Assembly (NCBI GenBank): GCA_016195395.1
Contig: JACPZR010000239.1
Span: forward strand, 1 to 11,060
Direction: 5' to 3'
Source: Spirochaetia bacterium
GTDB lineage: Bacteria; Spirochaetota; Leptospirae; Leptospirales; Leptonemataceae
Length of the DNA: 11,060 bases
The notes below the pieces were generated by a model, which saw only the letters and a program-made list of their open reading frames with translations, ran no database searches and had not been told where the DNA came from. The translations under genes and the position numbers were made by a program. This document shows positions 1 to 5,263 of this stretch, in pieces (positions within the stretch are counted from its first letter, which is position 1; each line of letters starts with the position of its first letter).

Positions 1-21
1 GACACCGTCAGCACGTTGAAG

Positions 22-120
22 CTCCCTGCGGCAAGCTGCAGGGGATCTTCGAAGGGCAAGGAAGGGCTATCTATATTCGCTCGCTAACCCCGCAGCAGGC
101 TGCGGGGAAGACGCTCGCTA
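22..120. repeat. REP-like double palindrome upstream of the SBBP gene
   Basis: Two GC-rich hairpins lie about 45 bp apart. The first has arms CCCTGC (24-29) and GCAGGG (38-43). The second is a perfect 8-bp stem, CCCCGCAG (88-95) and CTGCGGGG (100-107), with a 4-nt loop. The second is bracketed by a 9-bp direct repeat, CGCTCGCTA, at 78-86 and 112-120. Paired similar hairpins with a conserved linker are the usual form of REP/REPIN-type intergenic repeats, and this arrangement resembles such elements as I remember them from environmental genomes. That identification is inference; the palindromes are directly visible. It could also be part of an upstream gene's terminator or 3' region. Confidence 0.55.
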
Positions 121-146
121 TACCCTTTCAGGGGAGGGAGTTCGCC

Positions 147-1613
147 ATGATCTCAGATCAGACTTGGTTCCGGCGCCGTACAGGGATGTCGTTCGTCTGG
201 ATGACCATCCTCGGAAGTCTTTTCTTCCTTCCCTTCCTTTCCCATGGAATAGCCGCCGAACCGGCCGCCTCGCCCGGCGACGCGAACAAAGCTCAGGTCG
301 TCAGCGCCTACGGCAAGCTCCCACTGTCCTTCATCCAGAACGATGGGCAGGTGGACAAGAAGGTCAAGTTCTACGAAAAGGGCAGCGGCCACGCCACGTA
401 CTTCACGAAGGACGGGATCTATTTGTCCCTCGTAGGAGCGGCCCGCTGGGTCGCCCCGCCCGTGGGCGCGGGTACGCAGACGGCGGGGGCGAGGCCCCGC
501 CCCTACATACATGCCGGGCGACCCGATTTGGCCTCTGGTTCCGTAGGGGCGTATGGCCATACGCCCAACCCAGTCTCAACGATCAGCGGCCTACAGAATA
601 GTGCCAACGCACCGACCTCGAAACCAGACCCCCAATCCACCCTACTCAAACTCATCCCCCTGGGAGCCAACAAGCATCCCAAGATCGTGGCGGAGGGGAT
701 GCAGGAAGGGAAGGTCAACTATTTCATTGGCAACGATCCAAGGAAGTGGAAGACCAATGTCCCCACCTACCAGGCCGTTGTGTATCAGGAGATCTACCCC
801 GGCATCGACATAAAGTTCTATGGGAACAACCGGTCATTGGAGTACGACATTGTTGTCAAGCCGGGCGCGGATCCCTCGAAGGTCAAACTGGCATACGAGG
901 GGATCAAGGGGTTGCGCGTGACGGAGGAGGGGGATCTGGAAATCGGGCTGAAAGACGGCAAAGTTCTTCAGAGAAAACCGGTCGTGTATCAGGAGATCGA
1001 GGGGAAGCGGGTGGATGTTGCGGGGAAGTTCAAACTCGTCAGCCAGTCACAAAGAAAGAATGTCATTGCGAGGAGTATACGCGACGAAGCAATCCTGAAC
1101 CGCGAATTTGCCTATAGCTTTGAGGTGTCACCCTACGACAAGAATCATCCCCTTGTTATTGACCCGACGCTGGTGTACTCCACCTATCTGGGTGGCAGCG
1201 GGGGAGATTACGCCGAAGACATTGCGATAGATGCCGCTGGTAATGCCTACGTAACGGGATCGACCGAGTCATCCGACTTTCCCATGGCCGGGCCTCCGCA
1301 GAGCACACTCGGCGGCGGTGTTGATGCTTTTGTGGCGAAACTCAACGCAGCGGGGACGGCGCTGGTGTATGCCACGTACCTTGGGGCAGTCAGACAGACC
1401 AGGGTCGGGGCATTGCGGTGGATGGATCCGGAAATGTCTATGTGGCGGGGGCCACGCAGTCAAGTGACTTTCCAACGGCGAATGCCATGCAAGGAACTCC
1501 GGGTGATACCGAAGACGCCTTTGTGGCCAAGCTTGACGCGGCCGGGTCTGCTCTCGTCTACTCCACCTACCTGGGAGGAAACGCTCCTGACTCTGGTGTG
1601 GCGATCGCGGTAG
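147..1613 (+). CDS. Secreted DUF7948/SBBP beta-propeller protein, frameshifted
   Basis: The ATG at 147 follows a strong ribosome site (GGAGGGAG, 133-140). The product begins with a basic n-region and hydrophobic core ending near AxA (about residues 1-37), a Sec signal peptide, so it is exported. Residues about 50-340 match the DUF7948 domain that precedes SBBP repeats (LSFIQNDGQVD, NYFIGNDPRKW, YPGIDIKFYG, HPLVIDPTLVYSTYLGG). SBBP repeats of about 64 residues follow (YSTYLGGS, AIDAAGNAYVTGST, DAFVAKL), each a propeller blade. After codon GGG 1383-1385 the frame no longer encodes repeat sequence; homology resumes in the +2 frame (see 1388-1786), so residues beyond about 413 are a frameshifted tail. 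Residues about 97-151 and 304-317 are translated palindromic repeats. Such proteins are usually surface or secreted structural proteins; no enzymatic role is evident. Either a pseudogene or a G-run sequencing error. Confidence 0.85.
   Translation: MISDQTWFRRRTGMSFVWMTILGSLFFLPFLSHGIAAEPAASPGDANKAQVVSAYGKLPLSFIQNDGQVDKKVKFYEKGSGHATYFTKDGIYLSLVGAARWVAPPVGAGTQTAGARPRPYIHAGRPDLASGSVGAYGHTPNPVSTISGLQNSANAPTSKPDPQSTLLKLIPLGANKHPKIVAEGMQEGKVNYFIGNDPRKWKTNVPTYQAVVYQEIYPGIDIKFYGNNRSLEYDIVVKPGADPSKVKLAYEGIKGLRVTEEGDLEIGLKDGKVLQRKPVVYQEIEGKRVDVAGKFKLVSQSQRKNVIARSIRDEAILNREFAYSFEVSPYDKNHPLVIDPTLVYSTYLGGSGGDYAEDIAIDAAGNAYVTGSTESSDFPMAGPPQSTLGGGVDAFVAKLNAAGTALVYATYLGAVRQTRVGALRWMDPEMSMWRGPRSQVTFQRRMPCKELRVIPKTPLWPSLTRPGLLSSTPPTWEETLLTLVWRSR
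486..566. repeat. GC-rich palindromic repeats inside the SBBP coding sequence
   Basis: A stem GGGGCG (486-491) / CGCCCC (498-503) is followed by CTAC. About 45 bp on lies a perfect 20-bp palindrome (547-566, half-site GGGCGTATGG), preceded by GTAG. The GTAGGGGCG...CGCCCCTAC style is familiar from interspersed repeats of environmental bacterial genomes. Here both are read through in frame, giving a low-complexity Gly/Ala/Pro/Arg stretch (about residues 97-151) within a domain otherwise well conserved on both sides. The palindromes are visible; their status as a dispersed element is inference. Confidence 0.6.
1060..1094. repeat. Interspersed repeat of the TCATTGCGAGGAG...CGACGAAGCAATC type, in frame
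   Basis: The sequence starts TGTCATTGCGAGGAG (1061-1075) and ends CGACGAAGCAATCC (1082-1095). Short arms ATTGC (1065-1069) and GCAAT (1089-1093) surround a central GTATAC. It closely resembles a repeat common in many environmental and deltaproteobacterial genomes, which when translated gives peptides like NVIARSxxDEAI. Exactly that peptide appears in the SBBP protein (about residues 305-316), in a spot where the family is normally shorter. The recognition is from memory and not checked by search. Confidence 0.65.
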
Positions 1614-1786
1614 ATTCCGTAGGCGATGCCTACGTGACGGGATATACCTACTTTGGTTTCCCGACGGTCAATCCGCTACAGGCCACCCCGGGCGGTGGCC
1701 CCGATGCCTTTCTGGCAAAACTCGACCCCGCGGGCATGGCTCTGGTGTATTCCACGTACCTGGGAGGTAGCCCGTTACGGGTCTGA
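1170..1786 (+). repeat. Tandem SBBP repeat units (three full, one partial)
   Basis: Units encoding LVYSTYLGG or LVYATYLGG begin at 1170, 1362, 1553 and 1742. The periods are therefore 192, 191 and 189 bp (64, 64 less one base, and 63 codons). The 191-bp unit is the one carrying the presumed single-base loss. The fourth unit stops after about 10 codons. Family arrays usually have more blades, so the array looks cut short. Confidence 0.8.
1388..1786 (+). pseudogene. Frameshifted continuation of the SBBP repeat array
   Basis: From 1388 the +2 frame encodes clear SBBP repeats: GIAVDGSGNVYVAGATQSSDFP, DAFVAKLDAAGSALVYSTYLGG, AIAVDSVGDAYVTGYT, DAFLAKLDPAGMALVYSTYLGGS. Adding one G to the GGGG run at 1383-1386 restores LGGSQTDQGRGIAVD and joins this to the upstream frame without a break, so both pieces are one gene. 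No ribosome site is needed or seen here. After GGT AGC (1766-1771) the next codons (PLRV, stop at 1784-1786) do not match the repeat consensus, so the array is truncated there by a junction with unrelated sequence. It cannot be said from this sequence whether the frameshift is biological or a homopolymer error. Confidence 0.75.
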
Positions 1787-2171
1787 CGTATCTCCCGAAT
1801 CGGAACCGGGCGCGATCACTGACAACATCACCGGCGTGCTCATCGACGTGAGCGAATTCAAAGACTTCATCCCCGCCCTTGAGCCCCGGGTGCTTTCCGA
1901 ACACGGCCGGCTGATCTATGGCGCCACGACTGCATCCCGCCGCTGCGCGGTAGACATGGGAGTGGTCTCGTATCACACGTCTCGGGAGCAGGCAATGAAA
2001 GACAAGAGGCTTGGCTTTGCGCCGTACTATCTGTTTGCGGCGGGTGTGACCGGCGCCGGCAGAAGCGATGTTTTTCTCGACATGAACGATATCACGCGGA
2101 TTACTGGAAGCGAAGGGGGCCGCAAAGCGTTATCGCGCTGCGCTGTAGCCTTTCTGGTAAGAAAGAAGTGA
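1773..2171 (+). pseudogene. C-terminal fragment resembling LPP20-type lipoproteins
   Basis: The frame read here is open from upstream, but before about 1773 it is only the out-of-frame shadow of the SBBP array, so the genuine part has no start or N-terminus. It encodes about 130 residues: GVLIDVSEF, ALEPRVLSEHGRLIYG, MGVVSYHTSREQAMKD, GRSDVFLDMNDITRI, SRCAVAFLV. This order (xGLIIDARGL, P-x-I-x-D-x-G-x-x-Y-G, a 'QGM-x-GY' segment, R/K-T/S-D-hydrophobic) recalls the C-terminal domain of LPP20-family envelope lipoproteins; that match is from memory and moderate. Its stop overlaps the rfaE1 GTG by four bases (GTGA), so the intact gene was probably co-translated with rfaE1. It is either a deletion fusion product or an assembly chimera. 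Confidence 0.5.
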
Positions 2172-3193
2172 CTCAAACCCAATCGGACTTGATCCAGCTC
2201 ACGAGCCGCCTCGGCGCCACGAACATCCTTGTCATCGGTGACTTCATGATAGACGAGTATTTGGTGGGCACTGTGGAACGAATCTCGCCTGAAGCGCCCG
2301 TGCCCGTTGTCCATGAACGGAGCCGCCGGCGCGTTCCCGGAGGCGCGGGCAACGTCGTAAGAAACCTGCGCGCCTTAGGATCGGAAACCGCCGTTGCGGG
2401 GATCGTGGGAGATGATGCGGACGGTCGTGAACTCATTGAATCAATGAAAACATCGGGTGTTCATGATGACGGCATCTGTCTGGTGCCTGTGCAGGGGATT
2501 CCCACTACCTGTAAGACGCGGGTCCTCGCGGGCACGCAGCAGATATGCCGGATCGACCGCGAAGAAGTGCGCGCGCCTGCCGAGGCCACAACAAGGGCGC
2601 TCCTGGCTTTCATTGAGAGACGGATGGCTGGAGCGCGCGGGATCATCTTCTCTGACTACGATAAGGGTGTGGTGACTCCGGAAATCATCGAGAGAACGGT
2701 GGACTTGGCCAAAGAGCGGGGTGTGTTCATCGCCGTAGATCCGCAGGTGACTCACTTCTCGTCGTACAAGGGCGTGGATATTTTGACTCCCAACCATCAC
2801 GAGGCGGGTCGTTTTCTGGGAAGGAAATTGGTCACGGACGCGGCCGTCCACGAAGGCGGTCTCGAGATTGTGGACAAGTTGTCCGCAGCGATGGTCCTGA
2901 TCACGCGCGGAGAAAAGGGGATGTCGCTCATCCGTCGCTCCGACCGAAGCTGCATTCATATTCCCACCGTAGCCCGTGAGGTATTCGACGTTACCGGGGC
3001 CGGGGATACTGTGATTTCCGTTCTGACCGCGGCCATGGCAACTGGTGCGGAGATTGAGAATGCTGCGGTTCTTTCAAATGTAGCGGCCGGGATTGTCGTG
3101 GGTCACATTGGCGCGGCGGTTGTGACGCCCGCGGAACTTGAGAACGAACTACGCGCGCATCCGCCGGGAGCATCCGTCGTTGGCCGCGCTTGA
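2168..3193 (+). CDS. rfaE1: D-glycero-beta-D-manno-heptose-7-phosphate kinase
   Basis: This is a PfkB/ribokinase-fold kinase that phosphorylates heptose 7-phosphate at C1 in ADP-heptose synthesis for the LPS inner core; it is cytoplasmic. The 341 residues match the HldE N-terminal half. The GDFMIDEYLVG (24-34) and RISPEAPVPVV signatures are followed by GGAGN (58-62), SDYDKGV (162-168), the TPN motif (207-209), ITRGEKGM (245-252) and the anion-hole/catalytic motif DVTGAGDT (274-281, base Asp280), with IGAAVVTPAEL near the end. GTG at 2168 is the start; it overlaps the upstream stop, with a purine-rich AAGAAAGAA before it. The end overlaps rfaE2. In E. coli the two activities are fused as HldE; here they are separate, as in many other bacteria. 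Confidence 0.93.
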   Translation: MTQTQSDLIQLTSRLGATNILVIGDFMIDEYLVGTVERISPEAPVPVVHERSRRRVPGGAGNVVRNLRALGSETAVAGIVGDDADGRELIESMKTSGVHDDGICLVPVQGIPTTCKTRVLAGTQQICRIDREEVRAPAEATTRALLAFIERRMAGARGIIFSDYDKGVVTPEIIERTVDLAKERGVFIAVDPQVTHFSSYKGVDILTPNHHEAGRFLGRKLVTDAAVHEGGLEIVDKLSAAMVLITRGEKGMSLIRRSDRSCIHIPTVAREVFDVTGAGDTVISVLTAAMATGAEIENAAVLSNVAAGIVVGHIGAAVVTPAELENELRAHPPGASVVGRA

Positions 3194-3671
3194 GCAGATC
3201 GTATCGAAACTCTTTATAAACCGGGCGGAGCTTCGGCTGCAACTGGACAAAGCGGCGTCTGGAAGAACCGTCGTTTTTACAAACGGCGTATTCGATATTC
3301 TGCACCGGGGTCACCTTTCTTATCTTGCGCGCGCCAGAGACCTGGGTGATGCGCTCATCGTGGCCGTCAATGCCGACGCTTCCGTCCAGCGCCTGAAGGG
3401 TCCCACGCGTCCGCTGAACAAGCTTGCCGATAGGATGTTTCTCTTGGCGGGACTGGCCTGCGTGGACTATGTAACCTGCTTTGAAGAAGACACGCCGGTG
3501 GAAACGATCCGGATCATCCGCCCCAGCATTCATACGAAAGGCGCTGACTATGAAGGGAAGAGGATCCCCGAGGAAGACGTCGTCCGTGAGGGAGGGGGCC
3601 GCGTGGTATTTCTACCGTTCGTGGAAGGTCATTCCACAACGTCGCTTGTGACCCAAATCAAGAACACCTGA
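3180..3671 (+). CDS. rfaE2: D-glycero-beta-D-manno-heptose 1-phosphate adenylyltransferase
   Basis: This nucleotidyltransferase converts heptose 1-phosphate and ATP to ADP-heptose, two steps after rfaE1. The signatures are TNGVFDILHRGH (34-45) with the HxGH ATP-binding motif at 42-45, AVNADASVQRLKGPTRPL, the KGADYEGKRIPEEDVV segment (about 120-135) and GGGRVVFLPFVEGHSTTSL, where HSTTSLV (151-157) is the C-terminal phosphate-binding motif. I prefer the TTG at 3180 (163 aa): GGGAG at 3166-3170 sits 9 nt upstream and the length fits the family. A TTG at 3138 would give 177 aa but its extra residues look like the antisense-free out-of-frame reading of the rfaE1 tail. It overlaps rfaE1 by 14 nt, suggesting coupling. 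The phosphatase (gmhB) and isomerase (gmhA) are not in this window. Confidence 0.92.
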   Translation: MAALEQIVSKLFINRAELRLQLDKAASGRTVVFTNGVFDILHRGHLSYLARARDLGDALIVAVNADASVQRLKGPTRPLNKLADRMFLLAGLACVDYVTCFEEDTPVETIRIIRPSIHTKGADYEGKRIPEEDVVREGGGRVVFLPFVEGHSTTSLVTQIKNT

Positions 3672-3711
3672 TGAAGTGACTGACAAGGAAGTGCCTGATC
3701 GCCCGCGGCGG

Positions 3712-4137
3712 TCAGCCGATCATGTCGGCCCAGAGCCGATTGGTCAGATTTTGATGCTCCTGTCTCTCTTGTTTCTTTCGACGGCCGGTTGCCAGGGCCA
3801 GATCGTTATAGGCCGCCTCCATGTCCTGCTCCTGCTGGCGCGGGGGTTTTCCGTAGAGGCGGAGGTGTTCATCGATCACGCTTGAGATTACTTTGTAAGA
3901 TTCCCGGACGGTGTAGCTGCTGGTCTCTCCGTTTCTCACCACAAAGTAGACCAACTGCATCATTTTTGGACTGGGCGGAAGAATTGGCTCGCCGTAATCC
4001 GCTAGCCGCTGCATGGCGGGCTGCAAACGCTGCGCTGCCATCATCCGCACAAGGACAGCAGACGAGCGACCCTCAAAGATGGAATCGCCCATGCCGAGAC
4101 CGATCGACACCAGGATTTCTTTCTTCAAATCATTCAT
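3712..4137 (-). CDS. Uncharacterised 141-aa protein coupled to the methyltransferase
   Basis: I do not recognise a family. The ATG at 4137 lies inside the 3' end of the methyltransferase gene (8-nt overlap with its TGA), with GAGG about 7 nt upstream, so it is probably translated by coupling. The open frame extends further upstream (to 4254), but that part is the shadow of the methyltransferase. The product has no signal peptide or membrane segment. An N-terminal half rich in Met, Ala and Leu (residues 26-48, RSSAVLVRMMAAQRLQPAMQ region) is followed by a hydrophobic strand LVYFVV (62-67), a mixed helical region, and a strongly charged Gln/Glu/Arg/Lys C-terminus (about 98-131). That suggests a soluble, mostly helical protein, perhaps a partner of the methyltransferase. 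The gene converges on rfaE2 with a 40-bp gap. Confidence 0.75.
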   Translation of the reverse strand: MNDLKKEILVSIGLGMGDSIFEGRSSAVLVRMMAAQRLQPAMQRLADYGEPILPPSPKMMQLVYFVVRNGETSSYTVRESYKVISSVIDEHLRLYGKPPRQQEQDMEAAYNDLALATGRRKKQERQEHQNLTNRLWADMIG

Positions 4138-4918
4138 AGACAGCCTCGGATTTGAGGGTGTATGTGAACACAAAGACATCGCCGTAGCGGAAATATTGCG
4201 CGTCGTGCGCGTATTCCGACACAAAGGCGCGGAGCTCAGCCTGGGAGGGCACATTGTGGATTACGTCATAGACACTTCCGTCGGGGAGTTCCTTCCGGTA
4301 GAATTGGTCACGCTCTGAAGCGCCCTCGATCTTTCTTGGGAACCGACCTGGACCGCTGTCCATGATCACAACCACGCCCCCCGGGACCAGGCGCTCATGG
4401 AGCGTCTCCAGGAACGTCCGGACCAGAATGCGGGGGATGTGTCGCCAGAAAAAACCAAGGAAGGCGCCGCTATGCCGCGACGACACACGGTCGAGCGTCA
4501 GAGCATTGTCGAGTGTGATGCGGACGGGACATGCGTAGGTGCGCTTCTCCGCCCGACGGACCATGTCCAAACAGTAGTCAACGGCGTGAACGCGGTCTGC
4601 AACCCGGGCAATCTCTTGGGTCCAGTAGCCCGTACCGCAGCCGATATCGAGAACGTCGCGGCCCGCGAGAGCCACGGAGACAGGGTCCATGGCCGGCGCT
4701 ATATGTGAATGCAGGCGGGTGTCGGCATACACCTGGTCATGGTCGCGTGCCACCTTGGAGTAATACTCGCGGAGATCATGCCGCACCACGGAGTATTTGT
4801 CTGTGCGTCCGTGGACATCGAAGCGGCCTCTACCTGAATCCATCACGGCGGACGGGGCCGAAGCGGTGAGAATCGCCCCGGCCATCGTCCCGTGAAAACC
4901 GTTTGCGTTTTCGCTCAT
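4130..4918 (-). CDS. Class I SAM-dependent methyltransferase, substrate unknown
   Basis: This 262-residue protein has the Rossmann-fold methyltransferase core: motif I DVLDIGCGTG (88-97), an acidic residue at the end of strand 2 in HAVDYCLDMV (Asp114), a motif IV-like region (RITLDNALTL, FWRHIP) and LVPGGVVVIMDSG (177-189), typical of the strand before the last helix. An N-terminal segment with YYSKVARDHDQVYAD (52-66) is usual for small-molecule methyltransferases of the UbiE/Methyltransf_11/25 type. There is no signal peptide. The ATG at 4918 has AGAGGA 10 nt upstream. It is transcribed from a sigma-54-type promoter (4968-4983), divergently from the sigma-54 activator at 5264, and is followed by the coupled 141-aa gene. 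The substrate cannot be inferred; quinone, lipid or peptide are all open. Confidence 0.88.
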   Translation of the reverse strand: MSENANGFHGTMAGAILTASAPSAVMDSGRGRFDVHGRTDKYSVVRHDLREYYSKVARDHDQVYADTRLHSHIAPAMDPVSVALAGRDVLDIGCGTGYWTQEIARVADRVHAVDYCLDMVRRAEKRTYACPVRITLDNALTLDRVSSRHSGAFLGFFWRHIPRILVRTFLETLHERLVPGGVVVIMDSGPGRFPRKIEGASERDQFYRKELPDGSVYDVIHNVPSQAELRAFVSEYAHDAQYFRYGDVFVFTYTLKSEAVYE

Positions 4919-4938
4919 TTGAACACCGTCCTCTGCAT
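4915..4938 (-). other. Seven-codon leader mini-ORF overlapping the methyltransferase start
   Basis: On the minus strand ATG at 4938 opens seven codons (MQRTVFK) that end in a TGA sharing ATGA with the methyltransferase start. GAGG lies 8 nt before this ATG, a better-placed ribosome site than the AGAGGA before the real gene, which lies inside the mini-ORF. It could act as a leader that couples or meters translation. It may equally be chance. Confidence 0.3.
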
Positions 4939-4967
4939 TACCTTCCCCTCACTCTTAACGGATACTT

Positions 4968-4983
4968 AGCAAAGACTGTGCCA
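4968..4983 (-). promoter_or_regulatory. Sigma-54 (-24/-12) promoter of the methyltransferase operon
   Basis: The minus strand reads TGGCACAGTCTTTGCT. It matches the sigma-54 consensus TGGCACG-N4-TTGCW at every fixed position except one (A for the G after TGGCAC). The invariant GG (4982-4981) and GC (4970-4969) are exactly 10 nt apart. Transcription would begin near 4957, about 40 nt before the methyltransferase ATG. The divergent neighbour encodes a sigma-54 activator, which strengthens the call. Confidence 0.85.
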
Positions 4984-5063
4984 TGGAGCAGGTCTCACAT
5001 GTAAGAGTTCCTACAATTGGGGTTTAATGTCACAGAATGGCCCATTTCTTCGATTTGCGCCCA

Positions 5064-5084
5064 CATAGGCCTATGGGCCGGCCC
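5064..5084. repeat. Overlapping palindromes in the divergent intergenic region
   Basis: CATAGGCCTATG (5064-5075) is a perfect 12-bp palindrome, sharing its last base with a perfect 10-bp palindrome, GGGCCGGCCC (5075-5084). The role is unknown. It may be another operator or part of a mobile-element remnant. Confidence 0.4.
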
Positions 5085-5133
5085 GGTGGCTGTCTCGGGG
5101 TTATCGTCTTGCTGCCAAAATAGGTGTCGAAAA

Positions 5134-5176
5134 ACTGGACATGTCCGGAAATTCGTCGTTCAAATACTGGACATGT
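5134..5176. repeat. 11-bp direct repeat ACTGGACATGT, spaced 32 bp
   Basis: The repeat lies at 5134-5144 and 5166-5176, and the flanks are also alike (TCGAAAAACTGG and TCAAATACTGG). The 32-bp period is close to three helical turns, so both copies face the same side of the DNA. This suits paired operator sites for a dimeric Fis-type HTH protein. Alternatively, TGTCGAAAAACTGGACATG resembles the repeated terminal sequences of IS21- or IS3-like elements, and could be a solo IS end; no transposase gene is nearby. Confidence 0.5.
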
Positions 5177-5215
5177 GGCCAGAGCACTTTTTGCTGCTTT
5201 TTTACGCCCACATGT

Positions 5216-5233
5216 GAGGAAAAGTCTTTCCTC
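5216..5233 (+). promoter_or_regulatory. Hairpin in the leader of the sigma-54 activator gene
   Basis: A perfect 7-bp stem, GAGGAAA (5216-5222) / TTTCCTC (5227-5233), with loop AGTC, lies 30 bp before the activator ATG. It has no downstream T-run, so it is not an obvious terminator. It could shape the 5' leader, or serve as a dyad next to the ACATGT site at 5210-5215. Confidence 0.4.
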
Positions 5234-5263
5234 CGCGCAGCCGGACTTGTCTGATGGCGTGGC

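Larger units (their letters stand above)
4997..5215. promoter_or_regulatory. Cluster of ACATGT-centred sites, candidate activator operators
   Basis: ACATGT cores occur at 4997-5002, 5139-5144, 5171-5176 and 5210-5215. The second is the centre of the palindrome GGACATGTCC (5137-5146), and the fourth of CACATGTG (5209-5216). They lie about 40 to 260 bp upstream of the predicted sigma-54 start, where enhancer sites for an activator usually sit. I noticed no other ACATGT in the window. That they bind the adjacent activator is inference. Confidence 0.45.

Noticed and set aside
1380..1390. Programmed ribosomal frameshifting in the SBBP gene
   Set aside because: No slippery heptamer with a downstream structure was seen; a missing G in a G run explains the data more simply.
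1653..1770. ATG at 1653 as the real start of the LPP20-like gene
   Set aside because: The codons from 1653 to about 1770 are the out-of-frame reading of a clear SBBP repeat, so that N-terminus is not genuine.
3696..3729. Inverted repeats (TGATCG/CGATCA; GCCGA/TCGGC) between the convergent rfaE2 and 141-aa genes, as a bidirectional terminator
   Set aside because: Stems are short, the first has a 15-nt loop, no T-run follows on either strand, and part lies in the coding sequence of the minus gene.
3676..3885. Open frame on the plus strand after rfaE2
   Set aside because: It lies antisense to the coupled 141-aa gene, has no family resemblance and looks like a shadow frame.
5099..5113. GG-N10-GC spacing (GGTTATCGTCTTGCT) on the plus strand, a possible sigma-54 promoter of the activator gene itself
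   Set aside because: Only the GG and TTGCT match; the rest of the -24 element is absent, so it is well within chance.
5017..5217. 66-codon open frame in the divergent intergenic region
   Set aside because: No ribosome site, Cys-rich random-looking composition, and it overlaps the palindromes and operator-like repeats.
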